Source: Microcaldota archaeon
GTDB lineage: Archaea > Micrarchaeota > Micrarchaeia > Anstonellales > Bilamarchaeaceae
Direction: 5' to 3'
DNA: 43,307 nt
NCBI GenBank assembly: GCA_014727925.1
Contig: WJMN01000008.1
Location: forward strand, 1 to 43,307
The notes beneath the pieces are model-generated. The model was not told the origin of the DNA. It saw only the letters and a program-made list of their open reading frames with translations, and made no database searches. A program made the position numbers and the translations under genes. Shown here in pieces: positions 19,387 to 28,470 of this stretch (its first letter is position 1; the number at the start of each line of letters is the position of its first letter).

Positions 19387-19726
19387 CGGCAAGCCTGAAA
19401 TTCTTTACAAGGGCTTTTATCCCTGTTGCAATCCCCAGGGCGAGCAGCAGCTCCATTCCGCTGCCCAGGTAAATCAACACCCATAGTGCGGGGAAACCCA
19501 TATTCCTGAGCATCTCAGGGGCTATTTTTTCTTTGAGTATCTCGGCTTCAGCCGGCTTCATCCTTTTCATGAGGTTCATTGCCTCGCCCACGCAAACAAG
19601 CGAAAAGCCTGAAAGGGCAAGTGCAGCTCCCTTCCCTCCAAAAAAATCATAAAACCCAAAAATGAGCAGGATGCTCCCTATCCATCCTATTATTCCGGAG
19701 CTTATCCCCAGGGCGTGCTCCCTCAC
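19364..19726 (-). CDS. Hypothetical membrane protein
   Basis: 120 aa with several hydrophobic segments; 3' end overlaps the K+ channel gene by 23 nt. Confidence 0.6.
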   Translation of the reverse strand: MREHALGISSGIIGWIGSILLIFGFYDFFGGKGAALALSGFSLVCVGEAMNLMKRMKPAEAEILKEKIAPEMLRNMGFPALWVLIYLGSGMELLLALGIATGIKALVKNFRLAATFYMIS

Positions 19727-19732
19727 TCTTGC

Positions 19733-21001
19733 TCACCACACCTGGGAATAGTGCTTGCCCAGCTTTTCCTCTATCCTGAGGAGGCGGTTGTATTTGCAGG
19801 TCCTCTCTCCCCTTGCGGGTGCGCCGCTTTTTATCTGTGTTGCACCTATCCCTACAGAAAAGTCTGCTATGAACGTGTCATCTGTTTCCCCTGAGCGGTG
19901 GCTGACTACCACCTCCATCCCCGCTTCCATTGCAAGCTCTGCTGCTTTTCTCGCTTCAGTGACTGTCCCTATCTGGTTCACCTTGAGCAGCAGCGCATTC
20001 ATTGCATTCATTTCTATTGCCTTCTTCACCCTCTCCGGGTTTGTAACAACCAGGTCGTCGCCGACTACCTGCACTTTCTCGCCGTATCTTCTGGTGAATT
20101 CTGCAAACCCTTCAAAATCCTCTTCAAAAAGCGGGTCCTCTATGCTGAGTATCTTATATGCCCGCAGCAATTCACCGTAGTAATCTATCAGCTCCCCCTT
20201 TTCCATGTACTTTCCATCCATGAAGTATTTGCCATCGCTTTCGCGGTAAAAAGAGGAGGCCGCAGCATCCAGCCCAATTCCTGCATTGGCAGCATACCCA
20301 CATTCCTCTATGGATTCGGATATTGCATCAAGTGCCTCTGTTGTCCTGCTCATGGGAGGGGCAAAGCCGCCCTCATCCCCAACATTCCGGGAGGTTCTCC
20401 CGTATTTTTTTACCAGCTTGTCGTTTAGCGTGCGGTATATTTCGCAGGCTGCCCTCAGCCCTTCTGAAAAAGAAGGGGATTTTGCAGGTATTACCATGAA
20501 CTCCTGGATGGAGAGCCCGTTTCCCGCGTGCTTCCCGCCGTTGATTATATTCAGCAGGGGTATGGGCAGTTTCTCCCCCCCAAGAAAATCATAAAGCGCC
20601 ATCTTCTTTGTGGAGGCAGCTGCCTTCAGATTTGCCATGGAAACCGCAACTATCGCATTGCCCCCTAGTTTCTCCTTGTTCTTTGTGCCGTCTAGCTCAA
20701 TCATCTTCTGGTCTATGTCTTCCTGGGGGCTTGCCTCCATCTCATAAATTGCCGGCCCGATTGCCTTATTCACATTGTCCACCGCCCTGAGCACCCCCTT
20801 TCCACTGAACCTCGGCCCACCGTCCCTCAGCTCTGTTGCTTCGTGGAGGCCCCTTGATGCGCCTGAAGGGCTTGATGCCCTTCCAAATCCACCCCCCTCT
20901 GTTTTGATGTCAACCTCAATTGTTGGGTTTCCCCTTGAATCAATTATTTCCCTGGCGAACACCGATTTAATCTTCATATTGGTGCAATTCTCCGAAAACA
21001 T
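19733..21001 (-). CDS. eno: Enolase
   Basis: 422 aa; IDSRGNPTIEVDI, LLLKVNQIGTVTEA, VVSHRSGETDDTFIADF. Confidence 0.98.
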   Translation of the reverse strand: MFSENCTNMKIKSVFAREIIDSRGNPTIEVDIKTEGGGFGRASSPSGASRGLHEATELRDGGPRFSGKGVLRAVDNVNKAIGPAIYEMEASPQEDIDQKMIELDGTKNKEKLGGNAIVAVSMANLKAAASTKKMALYDFLGGEKLPIPLLNIINGGKHAGNGLSIQEFMVIPAKSPSFSEGLRAACEIYRTLNDKLVKKYGRTSRNVGDEGGFAPPMSRTTEALDAISESIEECGYAANAGIGLDAAASSFYRESDGKYFMDGKYMEKGELIDYYGELLRAYKILSIEDPLFEEDFEGFAEFTRRYGEKVQVVGDDLVVTNPERVKKAIEMNAMNALLLKVNQIGTVTEARKAAELAMEAGMEVVVSHRSGETDDTFIADFSVGIGATQIKSGAPARGERTCKYNRLLRIEEKLGKHYSQVW

Positions 21002-21031
21002 TTATATTTTTACTATGGCCCAGATTACCCC

Positions 21032-22156
21032 ATGAAAACAACTGCTTCTTCCGAAATGGAGATGATAGAGCTCCTCTACAGCCTTGGCATTCCTGCAGAA
21101 GCAGTGCTCGTATCAAGGCATGGGAAGCTTTTTCCTGAGACTGCACAAATTAGCAAAAGCGGGGAGGCAGAGATAATTTTCTATAAGCACAAGCCCCCGC
21201 AATTTAGGCCGGGGGAGCCCCCTTCCCACTGGAAGCGTGCAGCATATTCGCCAAATTGTGCATACTGCAAGTCTGCTCCAGCAGTTTACCTTCCTTATGC
21301 GGCCCAGCACCTCTGCCCCAAGCACTTTAGGAGGCTTTTTGAAAAGAGGGTAAAGCGCACCGTCCGCAGCTACGGAATGGTAAAAAAAGGCGAGCGGGCA
21401 GGAGTTGCGCTCTCGGGGGGCAAGGACTCTTATTCATTGCTGCACGCGCTTATTTCCCTGAGGGAAGCCCTGCCATTTGAGCTTGTTGCAATTACGGTTG
21501 ATGAAGGAATTCCTGGCTACCGGAACAGGGCAATAGAAGTTTCAAAGAAGAGATGCAGGGAGCTGGGAATTGAGCAGCACATTTATTCTTTTAGGGAAGA
21601 GCACGGAAAAACTATTGAAGAAATTGCAGACCAGGGGAAGGAAAACCCATGCTCTTACTGCGGGGTGCTGCGCAGAAAAATACTTAACTCAAAGGCACGC
21701 GAGCTGGGGCTAGACAAAATTGCAATCGGGCACAACCTTGATGATGTTGCGCAGACTGCGATGCTCAACCTCATCCGCAATGAACCCCTCCGCTTTGCAA
21801 GGTTCAACGAGCCCCTAATTGAAAACGAAAAATTGATACCCAGAATCCGCCCGCTCAGAGACATAAGGGAAAAGGAAGTTGCGGCATACGCATTCCTGCA
21901 CGGGCACAATTATGATTCGGGGCGCTGCCCGCATGCAGCCACTGCCCTCCGCTGGTCTGTGCGCCATGAACTCAATTCCCTAGAAGACCAGTACCCGGGG
22001 ACAAAAAGCAGGATAGCCTCAAGCTTCAATACCCTCCAGGGCATCGTGAAGGATTCCCTAAAGGAAAAAAGGCTGGAGCTAAACGAATGCAGAATATGCG
22101 GGGAGCCCTGCTCTGAAGAAGTTTGCATGGCCTGCAAAATGCTAAGCGATTTATAG
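21032..22156 (+). CDS. TtuA/Ctu1(NcsA)-like tRNA thiolation ATPase with an N-terminal extension resembling ThiS/MoaD
   Basis: 374 aa; PP-loop VALSGGKDSYSLLHAL, CSYCGVLRRK, zinc sites NCAYC…LCPKH and CRICGEPC…CMAC; N-terminus ELLYSLGIPAEAVLVSRHGKLFPETAQISKSGEAEIIF. Confidence 0.85.
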   Translation: MKTTASSEMEMIELLYSLGIPAEAVLVSRHGKLFPETAQISKSGEAEIIFYKHKPPQFRPGEPPSHWKRAAYSPNCAYCKSAPAVYLPYAAQHLCPKHFRRLFEKRVKRTVRSYGMVKKGERAGVALSGGKDSYSLLHALISLREALPFELVAITVDEGIPGYRNRAIEVSKKRCRELGIEQHIYSFREEHGKTIEEIADQGKENPCSYCGVLRRKILNSKARELGLDKIAIGHNLDDVAQTAMLNLIRNEPLRFARFNEPLIENEKLIPRIRPLRDIREKEVAAYAFLHGHNYDSGRCPHAATALRWSVRHELNSLEDQYPGTKSRIASSFNTLQGIVKDSLKEKRLELNECRICGEPCSEEVCMACKMLSDL

Positions 22157-22178
22157 GTTCTCCGGCATAACTGCCCCA

Positions 22179-22943
22179 ATGGAAATCATTTTTCTTGGAA
22201 CAGGCGGAGGAAGGATAAATCTCATCAACCAGACGCGCGCAACCGGCGGCTTCATCATTTCCGGAACCAAGAATATCCATATTGACCCTGGGCCCGGAGC
22301 GCTTGTCCAGTTGCGCAGGCTCGGCCTCTCCCCCCTTAAAACAGACATAATTGTGGTTACCCATTCCCATATAGACCACATAAGCGATGCGGGAGTTTTG
22401 ATAGAGGGAATGAGCAGCTACGGGCTCAAGAAAAAGGGAATTCTTATCGGAGGCCCGGATTCCCTTGAAGGTACTACTGATGGCCAGAGCATCAGCGAGT
22501 TCCATCTATCCAGGGTTGAAACAATCGTGAATGCAAAGCCAGGAGAATCCTTTGAATTTGAAGGCGGAAAATTCACCTTTACAAAAGGAGTGCACGATTC
22601 CTTCCCCGCGTTCGGCTTTGTGCTGGAGATGGACGGTAAGCGCATCGGGCACACTGGAGACACCGAGTATTATGATGGAATAGAGGATGTTTTTGAGGGC
22701 TGCGACCTGCTGGTTCTAAACACCATAAAGCCGGAAAAAGACCGCTACCATGGCCACCTTACTGCAGAAGAGGCCTCAAAATTGATTGGGAGGCTGCAGC
22801 CAAAGCTTGCAATTCTTACCCACATGGGGATGAAGATGATTAATTATCCTCCTGAAAAGAAGGCAAAGGAGATTGAAGAGGAAACAGGGGTAATGACAAT
22901 TGCGGCAACTGATGGGATGAAAATCCTCTCCGACCAGTTCTAG
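22179..22943 (+). CDS. Metallo-beta-lactamase-fold hydrolase
   Basis: 254 aa; THSHIDHISD, GHTGDTEYYDG, YHGHLTAEEA. Confidence 0.9.
   Translation: MEIIFLGTGGGRINLINQTRATGGFIISGTKNIHIDPGPGALVQLRRLGLSPLKTDIIVVTHSHIDHISDAGVLIEGMSSYGLKKKGILIGGPDSLEGTTDGQSISEFHLSRVETIVNAKPGESFEFEGGKFTFTKGVHDSFPAFGFVLEMDGKRIGHTGDTEYYDGIEDVFEGCDLLVLNTIKPEKDRYHGHLTAEEASKLIGRLQPKLAILTHMGMKMINYPPEKKAKEIEEETGVMTIAATDGMKILSDQF
22928..22939. repeat. Direct repeat CTCCGACCAGTT, copy 1 (end of the MBL gene)
   Basis: Identical to 23798-23809. Confidence 0.9.
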
Positions 22944-23016
22944 TCCTTAGGGCAAGGCAGTGTTTGGCATTGTTCAGTGGAAATGAGGCATGGATAATAT
23001 TATAAAATCCTGAATT

Positions 23017-23417
23017 GTGTTTTACAGCAAAGGGGATATTTTGGAAAAGAAAACCAGCAAGGAATTTTTTAGGAAACTGTTTCACAGCAAGGTCAGGAGT
23101 TTGAGGTATACAACACATCCAATAGAGAGGGCAATAAAAAGAAAAATAATCAACAAAAGTGAAAAAACAATTCCCAGGTTTGAAAAAGACATAGACACAA
23201 AAGACCCCTACCTTGCGGTTGAACAAACTTCTGAATTTGAAGGCGAGCGAAAGTTTAAGCTCTATTATAGGGCACCGGAAGGGGGATTTATCGCCTACTT
23301 ATCGCCTACATAATAGCTTTAAATAAGCAAATGCGATTGATTAGCGTGTATAAGACGACTAAGTCACTGCAGGAAAAGCTATATAAGCATGAAAAAGCAA
23401 TTATGAAAAAGCGTTAA
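23017..23417 (+). pseudogene. DUF4258-like putative toxin frameshifted by an 11-bp tandem duplication (intact track ORF ends at 23313)
   Basis: RYTTHPIERAIKRKII fits the DUF4258 N-terminal pattern; removing one TTATCGCCTAC copy extends the frame to 23417 with GFIAYIIALNKQMRLISVYKTTKSLQEKLYKHEKAIMKKR. Confidence 0.6.
23288..23309. repeat. Perfect 11-bp tandem duplication TTATCGCCTAC x2
   Basis: Read directly: ttatcgcctacttatcgcctac. Confidence 0.95.
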
Positions 23418-23462
23418 TAAAAGAGGATATCAACAAAAAAATATTAAAAAGGGGAACTTAGC

Positions 23463-23789
23463 ATGAAAAATGTGGATTATGATCCAGAAGCCGATGCAAT
23501 CTCACTTGATGTCCAGGAGGCCAAGGCCCACTACACTGTAGAATTTACTGAACATATTCTGGTGGACATGAGCAGTGAAGGAAAGATTGCCGGTGTTGAA
23601 ATACTGGACGCAAGCGATGAGATATCCAAACTGTTTGGCCGGATAGTTTCAAAAACAGAAATCAAGCAGTTGCTGTTTAAAGTTAAACAAAAACCGGATG
23701 GATATGCCATCCAGTTCAGCTCCCCTAAAAAGAATAACCAGGTTGCAAACCTGCTTTTCCCAGTATACAAAAGCCCATTGATATCATAA
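23463..23789 (+). CDS. DUF2283-like protein (putative antitoxin) with a C-terminal extension
   Basis: 108 aa; MKNVDYDPEADAISLDV…ILVDMSSEGKIAGVEILDAS matches the DUF2283 pattern. Confidence 0.8.
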   Translation: MKNVDYDPEADAISLDVQEAKAHYTVEFTEHILVDMSSEGKIAGVEILDASDEISKLFGRIVSKTEIKQLLFKVKQKPDGYAIQFSSPKKNNQVANLLFPVYKSPLIS

Positions 23790-23797
23790 CCTGGCTG

Positions 23798-23809
23798 CTC
23801 CGACCAGTT
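23798..23809. repeat. Direct repeat CTCCGACCAGTT, copy 2 (downstream of the DUF2283 gene)
   Basis: Identical to 22928-22939; in the same frame reads TCC GAC CAG TTT TAA = SDQF-stop. Confidence 0.9.
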
Positions 23810-23854
23810 TTAAAAGTTTAATAAGCAGAATAAACTAATTTTCGGGGTTATTTC

Positions 23855-26209
23855 ATGCTTGATAAAAGATTCTCACAGGCAATTGAAGAAAAATGGCAAA
23901 CAGAATGGGAAAAAAGGGGCACATATACTTTTAGGGGGCTAGATGAGAGACCAACATACGCAATAGATACCCCGCCCCCTTTTACCAGCGGGGAGCTGCA
24001 CATGGGCCACACCCTCTCTTACGCATATTTTGATTTTGTTGCCCGCTACAAGCGCATGCGGGGATTTAATGTGTATTACCCGCAGGGATGGGACACCCAG
24101 GGATTTCCCACAGAAACAAAGGTTGAGAAAAAATGCGGAAGGCTTCCCTGCGGCCTGTTCAGAGAAAAGTGCAGGGAATGGACGGCCCAGATGATTGACA
24201 AGATGAAGGACACCATGGTCAGGCTGGGTTTTTCCCCGGACTGGGAGCACCAGTACCTTACCATGGACAGCGAATACCACCGGAAAGTCCAGCTTTCCCT
24301 CCACTTAATGTATGACAAGGACATGGTCTACCGGAGCGAACATCCTGTTTTCTGGTGCTACAAGTGCAACAGCGCCCTTGCAAAAACAGACACAGACGAC
24401 CTGGAGAGGGAAACCCTGCTCAACCACATCCTTTTTAAGGGCCCAGAAGGCGAAGGCCTTGTTATCGCTACTACCAGGCCGGAACTCATGTATGCCTGCG
24501 TTGCGGTGATGTACCACCCAGATGATGAGCGCTACAAAAACCTTGAAGGAAAAGAAGTTACTACTGCATTGGGCAAGAAGGTGCCGGTGCTCCCGGACAG
24601 GGACGTGGACAAAGAATACGGAACCGGCCTCCTGATGGTCTGCACATTCGGAGACAAGCAGGACATAGTGTGGGCATACCGGCACAAGCTTCCGATAGTC
24701 TCAATCCTTGATGGCAGGGGAAAGCTCACCGGAACAGGTGGGTTTGATGGCCTAAAGCCAAAGGAAGCAAGAGAAAAGATAATAGAGAAATTCAGAGAAG
24801 AGGAGAAAATCCTAAAGCAGGAAAAGACCACCCAGGTGGTCAAGGTCCACGACCGCTGCAAGACACCTGTGGAATATGCTCTTTCAAAGCAGTGGTTTGC
24901 AGACATAACAAATCACCGGGAGGAAATAAAGAAGATGGCCCGGGAAGTCCGTTGGGTTCCGGAATTCGGCATAAACTATCTTGATGACTGGGCAGACTCT
25001 GTTGAGTGGGACTGGGTGATTTCAAGGCAGAGGCATTTCGGAACACCGCTTCCCTTCTATTACTGCCCTAAATGCGGGGAAACAGAAAAGGCGGATGAGC
25101 TTCCCTTTTACCCGGAGAAAGCGCCCGAGAAGGCCTGCAGCTGTGGAGAGAAGATGAAGCCCGAGGAATCGGTGTGCGACTGCTGGGTGGACTCTTCCAT
25201 AACCCCCCTGATGGTTGCAGGATGGCCTGACCGGGAAGGGTGGGAAAGGATGTACCCGAATGCGCTCCGGCCCCAGGGAGTGGAAATCATCCGCACCTGG
25301 GCATTCTACACCATCTACCGCTCAGGAATAGGGATAACCGGAAAAAAGCCGTGGGATGTTGTTTTGCTTAACGGAAATGTGCTTGCCCCGGATGGAAGGA
25401 AGATGAGCAAGTCGCTGGGAAACGTAATTTCCCCCACTGACCTTCTAAAACAGTATCCTGCCGATGCCCTGAGGCAGTGGGCAGCAATGAGCGGGGCCAT
25501 GGCCAAGGACCGGCCGTTTTCCTACGAAGACATTAAGTTTGCCAAATCGTTCTTGAACAAGGTATGGAATGCGGCAAAGTTCGTGCAGAAAAGCCTGGAA
25601 GGCTATGACGGCTCTTCCCCCCCGCTTTCAGATATTGACAAATGGATACTAGAATCCATGAACAAAGCAACAGAAGAGTGCACAGATGCTATGGAGAATT
25701 ATGAATTCCACAGGTGCGCAAGGAAGCTGCACGATTTTTTCTGGCACGATTTCTGCGATGATTACCTAGAGTATGTAAAGTACCGCATCTATGGGGAAGA
25801 TGAAGAATCCAGAAAGGCGGCGCAGCATACGCTCCACGAAGTGCTCTATTCCTTCATAAAGCTCCTTGCTCCGATTTCCCCCCATATCTCAGAAGAGATT
25901 TACCACGAGATGTTCAAATCCCGGGAAGGAGAAGACACAATCAACTTTATGCCCTGGCCCGAGCCCGGCCCACGGTTTGCTAAAGAGCACCGCAAAGTTG
26001 GGCAGATGCGGGAACTTGTTTCAAAAATCCGCCAGGCAAAGGCATCAGAAAAGATTTCCCAGGGTGCAGAAATACTCCTTTATTTACCAGGTACAGAACT
26101 TCCGGAAGAAATGCTAGAAGAAGTGAAAAATATAACCAGGATAAAGGAAATTAATGAAGGGGAATTCAAAATAGAGAAAGTAGAAGAAGAGAAAGAAAAG
26201 GAAGCTTAG
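23855..26209 (+). CDS. valS: Valyl-tRNA synthetase
   Basis: 784 aa; PPPFTSGELHMGHTLSY, GWDTQGFPTE, GRKMSKSLGNV. Confidence 0.95.
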   Translation: MLDKRFSQAIEEKWQTEWEKRGTYTFRGLDERPTYAIDTPPPFTSGELHMGHTLSYAYFDFVARYKRMRGFNVYYPQGWDTQGFPTETKVEKKCGRLPCGLFREKCREWTAQMIDKMKDTMVRLGFSPDWEHQYLTMDSEYHRKVQLSLHLMYDKDMVYRSEHPVFWCYKCNSALAKTDTDDLERETLLNHILFKGPEGEGLVIATTRPELMYACVAVMYHPDDERYKNLEGKEVTTALGKKVPVLPDRDVDKEYGTGLLMVCTFGDKQDIVWAYRHKLPIVSILDGRGKLTGTGGFDGLKPKEAREKIIEKFREEEKILKQEKTTQVVKVHDRCKTPVEYALSKQWFADITNHREEIKKMAREVRWVPEFGINYLDDWADSVEWDWVISRQRHFGTPLPFYYCPKCGETEKADELPFYPEKAPEKACSCGEKMKPEESVCDCWVDSSITPLMVAGWPDREGWERMYPNALRPQGVEIIRTWAFYTIYRSGIGITGKKPWDVVLLNGNVLAPDGRKMSKSLGNVISPTDLLKQYPADALRQWAAMSGAMAKDRPFSYEDIKFAKSFLNKVWNAAKFVQKSLEGYDGSSPPLSDIDKWILESMNKATEECTDAMENYEFHRCARKLHDFFWHDFCDDYLEYVKYRIYGEDEESRKAAQHTLHEVLYSFIKLLAPISPHISEEIYHEMFKSREGEDTINFMPWPEPGPRFAKEHRKVGQMRELVSKIRQAKASEKISQGAEILLYLPGTELPEEMLEEVKNITRIKEINEGEFKIEKVEEEKEKEA

Positions 26210-26216
26210 GCTTCCT
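26199..26216. terminator. Hairpin AGGAAGC-TTAG-GCTTCCT; the loop holds both convergent stop codons
   Basis: 7-bp perfect stem; loop TTAG = TAG (valS) on + and TAA (pilin-like gene) on -. Confidence 0.55.
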
Positions 26217-26709
26217 CAACATGGGCAACTATTCTTCCGCTTATTGTATGCTCAGGGCCTCCTGAATCACAATCAGGATTAACTTCCGGGGCGCAGCTTA
26301 CGTAGTTTATGCTTACCCTTAGCTTTTCTGTTTCGCCCTTTATTGCACCGAGCTCATTAAGGGGCATATCGATATCATATTCAGTCCCCTGCGGAATCAT
26401 TACATTATATGAATAGTCTTCATAAGTGGTGCCATCATTTGCAATGATTTTTGCTCCTCTCAGCCTTATGTTGTAGCCAAGTCCATTGTTTATGCGGAAT
26501 CCAAGCTGGGGAGTTCCGCCTTCATCTATGTAAAGGAGGTGCCCTGTGCATGCAAGGTCGGGCTGAAGGGTACATTCTTCTGCAATCAGGTAAGAAGGAT
26601 TGAAAACTCCGGTAGCCATGATTGCCCCAATTACTACGACCAGGGCAACGAGGGCCCAGCCGTAAGTCATCAGGTATTCCATAGCCGCTTGGCCTTTTTT
26701 AGCACTCAT
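26206..26709 (-). CDS. Class III signal-peptide (type IV pilin-like) protein
   Basis: 167 aa; N-terminus KKGQAAMEYLMTYGWALVALVVVIGAIMATGVF. Confidence 0.85.
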   Translation of the reverse strand: MSAKKGQAAMEYLMTYGWALVALVVVIGAIMATGVFNPSYLIAEECTLQPDLACTGHLLYIDEGGTPQLGFRINNGLGYNIRLRGAKIIANDGTTYEDYSYNVMIPQGTEYDIDMPLNELGAIKGETEKLRVSINYVSCAPEVNPDCDSGGPEHTISGRIVAHVEEA

Positions 26710-26748
26710 AATGGGAATTTCGGGGAAAATACTTTAAAATAGTTTAGT

Positions 26749-28410
26749 ATGAATAAAACAGGCAGTGGTGCGATGTCTGAAAAAAAACCCCAGTTAGTTG
26801 ATGCCGGGAGCTATTACAAAATTGCTAATGATTATTATGAGAAAGGCAACTACGAGAAGGCAATAGAAAACTACAATATGGCCATCCTGCTAAACCCGCT
26901 TTTTTCTGAGGCATACTTCAACCGCGCCCTGAGCTACTACCAGATGAAAAATTACGATAAGGCGGTCGCGGATTACAATGAAGCGGCCGAGCTTGACCCG
27001 AAAAACCCAATCATATTCAATAACAAGGGGGACGCATTTTACCGCAAGCAGGACTACACAAGCGCAATAAAGGATTACGACAAGGCGATAATGCTCAACC
27101 CCAACTACCTCAAGGCATATTACAACCGCGCCCTCTCTTATGCCTCCCTAGAAGACTATGAGAAGGCAGTGGAGGATTTCAGCAAGGTTGTGCAGCTTAA
27201 GCCGGATTTTTCAGAGGCATATCACCTCCGGGGGCTGGCATACGAGTATGCAGGGGATGTGGACAGCGCAATTTCTGATTATGAAAAAGCCCTGGAGCTC
27301 AACCCCGAGCTGGCAGAGGCAAAAAGCCACCTGGAATCTGCAAAGAGCAAGAAGCAGACAGGAGGCGGCGGAGAAGCCGGAAAAGAGGGAAAGACTTCAG
27401 AGATAAAAGTGCTCAAGAAGCCGGACATGAACTTCACCGATGTTGCCGGAATGGAGAGAATGAAGGAGGAGATAAGGGAGGCAGTAATTTATCCCATGGC
27501 AAAGCCGGAGCTTGCAAGGAGGTATGGTAAGCTCGGAGGAGGCGGAATAATAATGTACGGTCCGCCCGGATGCGGAAAGACATTTGTGGTAAAAGCGGCC
27601 GCTGGAGAATCAGAATCATCATTCATAAATGCAAAGCTTTCAGACCTCCTGGACATGTATGTGGGAAACACGGAAAAGAACATTCACAAGGTATTTGAGA
27701 CCGCGAGGAAGAATACTCCCTGCATACTGTTCTTTGATGAAATAGACGCGATTGGGGGAAGAAGGGATGCACAGCAGGGCGCCCAGTACATGAGAATGGC
27801 GGTAAACCAGATGCTTTACGAGATGGACGGGGTTGAGGCAAACAACGAGAACGTCCTGGTTATTGCTGCTACAAATGCGCCCTGGGATGTGGACCCTGCG
27901 CTAAGGAGATCCGGCCGTTTCAGCAAAACTCTCTATGTATCCGAGCCCGATTTTGGCTCAAGGGAGGCAATCATAAAGATACATGCAAAGAAGAGGCCGG
28001 TTTCAAAGTACATCCCCTATAAGCGCCTTGCCCTTGCAACTTCAGGCTATGCCTCTTCAGACCTTAAATCGATAGTGGATGAGGCAGCAGCAATTCCATG
28101 GAGGGAGGCGTTCAAGAGCGGGAAGGAGAGGCCGGTTGTTACAAGAGACTTTATAAAGGCAATAAGAAAAAAGAAGAGCTCTCTTCCGCCCTGGTATGAG
28201 CAGGCAAACAAGCAGATAGGCAAGCAGGAAGAGATAACCATCGTGGACGGGAAGGAGCACAAGAAGGTCACAGAGAGCAAGATGGGCGCTGGGGAGAAGC
28301 AGGCATTCAAGGATCTCCTAGATGTAATCCAGAAGCGCAACAAGTGGTACAACAAACTCTGGCTCAAATTCCTAAAGAACGTTGCCCTGATTTTCCCAAT
28401 ACCCATCTGA
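26749..28410 (+). CDS. TPR-AAA+ ATPase fusion protein
   Basis: About five TPR repeats, then AAA+ module: GPPGCGKTF, ILFFDEIDAIGG, ATNAPWDVDPALRRSGRF. The start may be 26773. Confidence 0.9.
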   Translation: MNKTGSGAMSEKKPQLVDAGSYYKIANDYYEKGNYEKAIENYNMAILLNPLFSEAYFNRALSYYQMKNYDKAVADYNEAAELDPKNPIIFNNKGDAFYRKQDYTSAIKDYDKAIMLNPNYLKAYYNRALSYASLEDYEKAVEDFSKVVQLKPDFSEAYHLRGLAYEYAGDVDSAISDYEKALELNPELAEAKSHLESAKSKKQTGGGGEAGKEGKTSEIKVLKKPDMNFTDVAGMERMKEEIREAVIYPMAKPELARRYGKLGGGGIIMYGPPGCGKTFVVKAAAGESESSFINAKLSDLLDMYVGNTEKNIHKVFETARKNTPCILFFDEIDAIGGRRDAQQGAQYMRMAVNQMLYEMDGVEANNENVLVIAATNAPWDVDPALRRSGRFSKTLYVSEPDFGSREAIIKIHAKKRPVSKYIPYKRLALATSGYASSDLKSIVDEAAAIPWREAFKSGKERPVVTRDFIKAIRKKKSSLPPWYEQANKQIGKQEEITIVDGKEHKKVTESKMGAGEKQAFKDLLDVIQKRNKWYNKLWLKFLKNVALIFPIPI

Positions 28411-28470
28411 GCCAGGGGTGATTCTGCTGGGTTTTAAATATTCACTTTCCTATCCAGTTTTGGGATTGAA

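Noticed and set aside
23855-26209. ValRS short at 784 aa as a possible truncation
   Set aside because: All catalytic motifs are present and the frame is clean; compact archaeal ValRS C-termini are plausible.
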